NCBI RefSeq assembly: GCF_000331105.1
Contig: NC_020054.1
Location: forward strand, 5,052,555 to 5,116,554
Direction of reading: 5' to 3'
DNA: 64,000 nucleotides
From: Fibrella aestuarina BUZ 2
GTDB lineage: Bacteria; Bacteroidota; Bacteroidia; Cytophagales; Spirosomataceae
Translations under genes and position numbers: made by a program
Shown here: piece after piece, positions 61,249-64,000 of the stretch
How positions within the stretch are numbered: position 1 is the first letter of the stretch
Layout of the letters: every line of letters begins with the position of its first letter
Notes under the pieces: generated by a model
Seen by the model: only the letters and a program-made list of their open reading frames with translations
Told to the model about the DNA's origin: nothing
Database searches by the model: none

Positions 61249-62130
61249 ATGGCGCGTAGAAAGAGTAATGTGGGTGGCTACCCAACCGGACGAATCCTGT
61301 TCAGCTTAACGCTGGCCCTGCTGTTGATTGGGGCTTGTGGCCTGTTGGCGATCCAGTCGAAACGGCTGGTGACGCAGGTGCGGGAAAGCAACGAGGTGCG
61401 GGCCTTTCTGGATAGCGACCTCAGCGACAGCGACCGAACGAAACTAGCCAAAGCGTTGGCCAGTGAGCCCTTTGTGGTAACCGACGGCTCGACGCCGCAG
61501 ATCAGGTACGTCTCAAAAGATGACGCCGCCCGGGAGTTTATTGCCGAAACGAAGGAAGATTTTACGCAGTTTCTGACCGACAACCCCCTGCACGCCAGTT
61601 ACCGGATTCGGCTTCGGGAAGATTATTTTGCCGAAGACAAGTTGAAGGAAGTAAAGGAAAGCGTGGAAAAACTCGACGGTGTATTTGAGGTTGTTTACCC
61701 CGAAAACATGGTCGATAACATCAACCGCAACATCACGAAGATCTACGCCGTGATGGCCGGGTTTGCCTTGGTGTTGCTGGTGATTATCGTGGTGCTGATG
61801 AACAACACGATCCGGCTGGCGTTGTATTCACAGCGGATGCTGATTCGGAGTATGCAACTCGTGGGGGCAACCAACGGCTTCATTACCAAGCCGTTTCTGC
61901 TGCGTGGCCTCACGCAGGGCCTGATGGCGGGCGTGATTGCCTCAACGATTCTGATCATTCTCTGGTACATCGCGCTGGTGAGTCTGCCTGAGCTAGGTAC
62001 GTTGACCGATCCGCTGCACCTGCTGATGCTGGCTGGCGCCCTGGTGGTGCTGGGTATGCTGATTGGTTTTTTAAGCACGCTTCAGGCCGTGAACCGCTAC
62101 CTCGGCCTGTCGCTGGATGAATTGTATTGA
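61249..62130 (+). CDS. ftsX: Cell-division ABC-transporter permease FtsX
   Basis: A 293-residue membrane protein: N-terminal helix (GRILFSLTLALLLIGACGLLA), a periplasmic domain with EVRAFLDSDLSDSDRTKL and SEPFVVTDGSTPQIRYVSKDDAAREF, then three C-terminal helices (YAVMAGFALVLLVIIVVLM, LMAGVIASTILIILWYIALV, LLMLAGALVVLGMLIGFLSTL). FtsX pairs with the ATPase FtsE to activate murein hydrolases at the septum; ftsE is not visible in this window. Followed by DUF3098, uppP and truB, a cluster typical of Bacteroidota. Confidence 0.93.
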   Translation: MARRKSNVGGYPTGRILFSLTLALLLIGACGLLAIQSKRLVTQVRESNEVRAFLDSDLSDSDRTKLAKALASEPFVVTDGSTPQIRYVSKDDAAREFIAETKEDFTQFLTDNPLHASYRIRLREDYFAEDKLKEVKESVEKLDGVFEVVYPENMVDNINRNITKIYAVMAGFALVLLVIIVVLMNNTIRLALYSQRMLIRSMQLVGATNGFITKPFLLRGLTQGLMAGVIASTILIILWYIALVSLPELGTLTDPLHLLMLAGALVVLGMLIGFLSTLQAVNRYLGLSLDELY

Positions 62131-62135
62131 TCAAC

Positions 62136-62215
62136 TGTCGTTAGCTTCGCGTCATTCATAGTCATTTATCGCCAATAACCATGAATGACCACAAATGACG
62201 CCGAAGGCAACTGAC
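62136..62215. repeat. GTCATT-phased palindrome, diverged copy
   Basis: The left part (62136-62170) has GTCATT at 151 and 161 (plus 62000) and TAGCTTCGCGTCATT. The right part (62178-62215) has AATGAC at 184 and 194 and GACGCCGAAGGC. Pairing is imperfect (indels), so it seems an older copy of the family seen at 51.5 and 55.2 kb. Lies in the ftsX-DUF3098 gap. Confidence 0.8.
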
Positions 62216-62232
62216 AACAAATGACTAATTCT

Positions 62233-62526
62233 ATGGAAACGACTCGTTTAAAAACACCGAAGGCCACGCAGGCAACGACCTACACCACGCCGCTGGGTAG
62301 CAAAACCGAACCGGCCTTTGCGTCGGAGATGCCGTTCGGGAAAACAAATTACCAATTGATGATCGCCGGAATCGTAGCCATACTGGCGGGTTTCCTGATC
62401 ATGACGCTCGACACCGAGGAATTTGGCTTCGGGTTCATGGGCCTCACGCTCGGCCCGCTGGTGGTCGCTGCTGGCTTCATCATCGAGTTCTTCGCCATCC
62501 TGAAGAAGCCCACTTCTGAAGCATAA
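62233..62526 (+). CDS. DUF3098 family membrane protein
   Basis: A 97-residue protein with a hydrophilic N-terminus (TRLKTPKATQATTYTTP) and two helices (YQLMIAGIVAILAGFLIMTL and LTLGPLVVAAGFIIEFFAIL), with MPFGKTNYQ before the first. This is DUF3098, regularly encoded between ftsX and uppP in Bacteroidota. Function unknown; perhaps in the cell-envelope division machinery. The ATG at 62233 is preferred to 62221, which lies at the end of the repeat. Confidence 0.88.
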   Translation: METTRLKTPKATQATTYTTPLGSKTEPAFASEMPFGKTNYQLMIAGIVAILAGFLIMTLDTEEFGFGFMGLTLGPLVVAAGFIIEFFAILKKPTSEA

Positions 62527-62529
62527 GCG

Positions 62530-62623
62530 AACGCAAAGGCGCAAAGGGGGCGCGAAGAACGCAAAGAGCTTTCTTAGAAAATGACTCTTCGCGTTCTTCG
62601 CGTCCCCTTTGCGCCTTTGCGTT
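62530..62623. repeat. CGCAAAGGCGC-class palindrome, 39-bp arms
   Basis: Arms 62530-62568 and 62585-62623 pair with two mismatches around a 16-bp loop. The core is AACGCAAAGGCGCAAAGG. It lies between DUF3098 and uppP; a related palindrome at 63536-63603 lies on the other side of uppP. Confidence 0.95.
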
Positions 62624-62635
62624 TAAATCTTCTCG

Positions 62636-62643
62636 TAGCTTTG
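62636..62643 (+). promoter_or_regulatory. -7 box (TAGCTTTG) of uppP
   Basis: A perfect TAnnTTTG element 21 bp before the ATG at 62665, directly after the palindrome. It gives uppP its own promoter inside the cluster. Confidence 0.6.
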
Positions 62644-62664
62644 CGGCTCACTTTCGCTGCTTCC

Positions 62665-63528
62665 ATGAGTCTGTTTCATGCTATTATGCTGGCCATCATC
62701 GAGGGCCTGACCGAGTTTTTGCCCGTTTCATCGACTGGCCACATGATCATCTACTCGTCGTTGGCGGGGATTAGTGGCGACGAATTCACCAAGCTATACA
62801 CCGTCGACATTCAGTTTGGCTGCATTTTGTCGGTGCTGGTGCTTTATTACCGCCGCTTCCTGCGCGACACCCGTACTCGCGAAGACATGGCTTGGTATAA
62901 TGCCCTACCCGATGGTATCCGGCGGCTGCTCGGCCCAATCTCGGGACAACTCGATTTTTACCTGAAACTGTTCGTGGCCTTTCTGCCCGCCGCGGTGATT
63001 GGCTTCCTGCTCAACGATTTCATCGACAGCCTGCTCGAAAACGTGGTCGTGGTGGCCATTTCGCTGGTGTTGGGTGGCATCGTGCTGATCTTCATCGACC
63101 GGCTTATCGAGAAGAACGTAACGCGCGACTACGACATCACCTTCCCCGAAGCACTCAAGGTGGGTTTCTTCCAGTGCATCGCCATGATTCCGGGGGTATC
63201 GCGCTCAGCGGCCACCATCATCGGGGGCATGACGCAGGGCCTTACCCGGCAACAGGCGGCCGAATTCTCATTTTTCCTGGCCGTACCCACGATGGCCGCT
63301 GCTTCGGGTTACAAGCTTCTGAAAACGTATAAACTCCTGCAACCGGCTGATTTCCAAACCTTAGCTATCGGCAATGCCATTGCTTTTGTGGTCGGGCTGC
63401 TGGCCATTCGCGGCTTTGTCGGTTTCCTGAACAAGTACGGCTTCAAGGTATTCGGCTACTACCGCATCATCGTCGGGCTGGCGATTCTCGGCCTGGTAGC
63501 CGCCGGCGTGAAGATTGACATTTTGTAA
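62665..63528 (+). CDS. uppP: Undecaprenyl-diphosphatase UppP (BacA)
   Basis: A 287-residue membrane protein with eight or so helices and the two BacA motifs: EGLTEFLPVSSTGHM near residue 10-25 and FFQCIAMIPGVSRSAATIIGGMTQGL near residue 170. It dephosphorylates undecaprenyl diphosphate so that the lipid carrier can be reused in peptidoglycan and polysaccharide synthesis. The start at 62665 begins the known N-terminus; an upstream ATG at 62581 lies in the palindrome and would add a repeat-encoded extension. Confidence 0.95.
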   Translation: MSLFHAIMLAIIEGLTEFLPVSSTGHMIIYSSLAGISGDEFTKLYTVDIQFGCILSVLVLYYRRFLRDTRTREDMAWYNALPDGIRRLLGPISGQLDFYLKLFVAFLPAAVIGFLLNDFIDSLLENVVVVAISLVLGGIVLIFIDRLIEKNVTRDYDITFPEALKVGFFQCIAMIPGVSRSAATIIGGMTQGLTRQQAAEFSFFLAVPTMAAASGYKLLKTYKLLQPADFQTLAIGNAIAFVVGLLAIRGFVGFLNKYGFKVFGYYRIIVGLAILGLVAAGVKIDIL

Positions 63529-63535
63529 TTAGTTG

Positions 63536-63603
63536 AACGCAAAGGCGCGAAGAGGTTCGCAAAAACTATAGCGTCTTTGCGAACCTCTTCGCGCCTTTGC
63601 GTT
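63536..63603. repeat. CGCAAAGGCGC-class palindrome, perfect 28-bp arms
   Basis: Arms 63536-63563 and 63576-63603 are perfect inverted copies with a 12-bp loop. The core AACGCAAAGGCGCGAAG shares its first 13 bases with the 62530 element, after which the two diverge. It lies between uppP and truB. Confidence 0.95.
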
Positions 63604-63613
63604 TTCTTTTTTT

Positions 63614-64000
63614 ATGACGGAACAAACCGATCCTAGCCAGTTGATTCTGATTGACAAGCCGCGCGAATGGACGTCGTTCGACGTGGTGAATAAGCTGCGA
63701 CGGGCCTGTAAGTTCAAGAAAATTGGGCATGCCGGTACGCTCGACCCGCTGGCAACAGGCCTGCTGATTCTCTGCACGGGCAAAATGACCAAGCAGATCG
63801 ACAGCTATCAGGCGCAGGAAAAAGAATACACAGGTACGTTGGTGCTGGGCAAAACCACGCCGTCTGTCGACCTGGAAACCGACTTCGATGCTGAATTCGA
63901 CGTGTCGGGCATTACGCCCGAGATGGTGCGTGACGCCGCCGCCCAGCTTACGGGCACGATCCAGCAGATTCCGCCCATCTACTCGGCGGTGCGGGTCAAC
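63614..64000 (+). CDS. truB: tRNA pseudouridine synthase B, N-terminal fragment (cut by window edge)
   Basis: 129 residues up to the right edge: [20 protein letters not shown], then [26 protein letters not shown], which contains the TruB catalytic Asp in GTLDPLATG, and [24 protein letters not shown]. TruB makes pseudouridine-55 in the T-loop of tRNAs. The usual position after ftsX-DUF3098-uppP supports this. Start is the ATG at 63614; the stop is outside the window. Confidence 0.96.
   Translation, partial: MTEQTDPSQLILIDKPREWTSFDVVNKLRRACKFKKIGHAGTLDPLATGLLILCTGKMTKQIDSYQAQEKEYTGTLVLGKTTPSVDLETDFDAEFDVSGITPEMVRDAAAQLTGTIQQIPPIYSAVRVN

Noticed and set aside
62581..62664. N-terminal extension of UppP starting inside the palindrome
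   Set aside because: The added residues are encoded by the repeat arm and promoter; the family N-terminus begins at the ATG at 62665.
1..64000. CRISPR arrays, tRNA or rRNA genes, insertion sequences
   Set aside because: No spaced direct-repeat array, no tRNA-like arm pattern and no transposase-type protein were recognised by reading; a dedicated scan (tRNAscan-SE, ISfinder) would be decisive.

Overview
The window reads as chromosomal DNA of a high-GC member of the Bacteroidota, most likely order Cytophagales, family Spirosomataceae (Spirosoma/Fibrella type). This is inferred from several signs. There are three TonB-dependent receptors (one cut by the left edge), one of them paired with a DUF4249 lipoprotein. 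Bacteroidota-type -7 promoter boxes (TAnnTTTG) lie directly before start codons. The local order ftsX - DUF3098 - uppP - truB is typical of the phylum. Signal peptides often end in AQ. No tRNA, rRNA, CRISPR array, prophage or recognisable transposase was seen.

Layout. 1-3.2 kb (minus): the N-terminus of a TonB receptor, a stand-alone ModE-type winged helix protein, and a compact response regulator / RsbQ-like hydrolase / PAS histidine kinase operon. 3.3-13.9 kb (mostly minus): heptosyltransferase-like GT9, DUF4249 plus TonB receptor, a TPR histidine kinase, a PAP2/sphingomyelin-synthase-like protein, a repeat-rich surface protein, WrbA, and a membrane-anchored DNA/RNA endonuclease. 14-20.8 kb: a HI0933-type flavoprotein, an MFS transporter, an ScfR/RamB-like regulator, a GNAT, a SMUG2-like DNA glycosylase, and hisS. 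21.3-28.7 kb: a large unknown outer-membrane protein, a secreted transglutaminase-like protein, an exported PPC-domain protein, a small porin, a bestrophin, and a divergent photolyase/cryptochrome. 28.9-36.2 kb (plus): SDR, GH63-type glucosidase, renalase-like flavoprotein, NlpC/P60 peptidase, CvfB and Sua5. 36.5-43.6 kb (minus): ammonium transporter with a beta-barrel porin, DNA polymerase III alpha, and a lipoprotein. 44-50.2 kb (plus): response regulator, membrane histidine kinase, DUF819 transporter, TonB receptor.

50.4-58.6 kb is a sulfur assimilation region: a TauE/SafE permease, metZ, an exported Gfo/Idh/MocA protein, cysH (APS-reductase type), cysD and cysN. It is interrupted twice: between cysH and cysD by a four-helix-bundle (S23/Avd-type) gene framed by palindromic repeats, and between cysD and cysN by a PIN-domain toxin-antitoxin pair. 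58.6-64 kb: a MobA-like nucleotidyltransferase, a VOC protein, a serine hydrolase, then ftsX, DUF3098, uppP and truB (cut by the right edge).

Three signals lie outside ordinary annotation. First, there is a family of long intergenic palindromes. One class is built from GTCATT hexamers spaced exactly 10 bp apart and brackets the four-helix-bundle gene. A second class carries a CGCAAAGGCGC core and sits on both sides of uppP. Second, the oligomer GGTACGT/ACGTACC is strongly over-represented on both strands, in several reading frames and between genes. Third, an RsbQ-like hydrolase with an intact S96/D219/H247 triad is coupled to a PAS histidine kinase instead of a PAS phosphatase.
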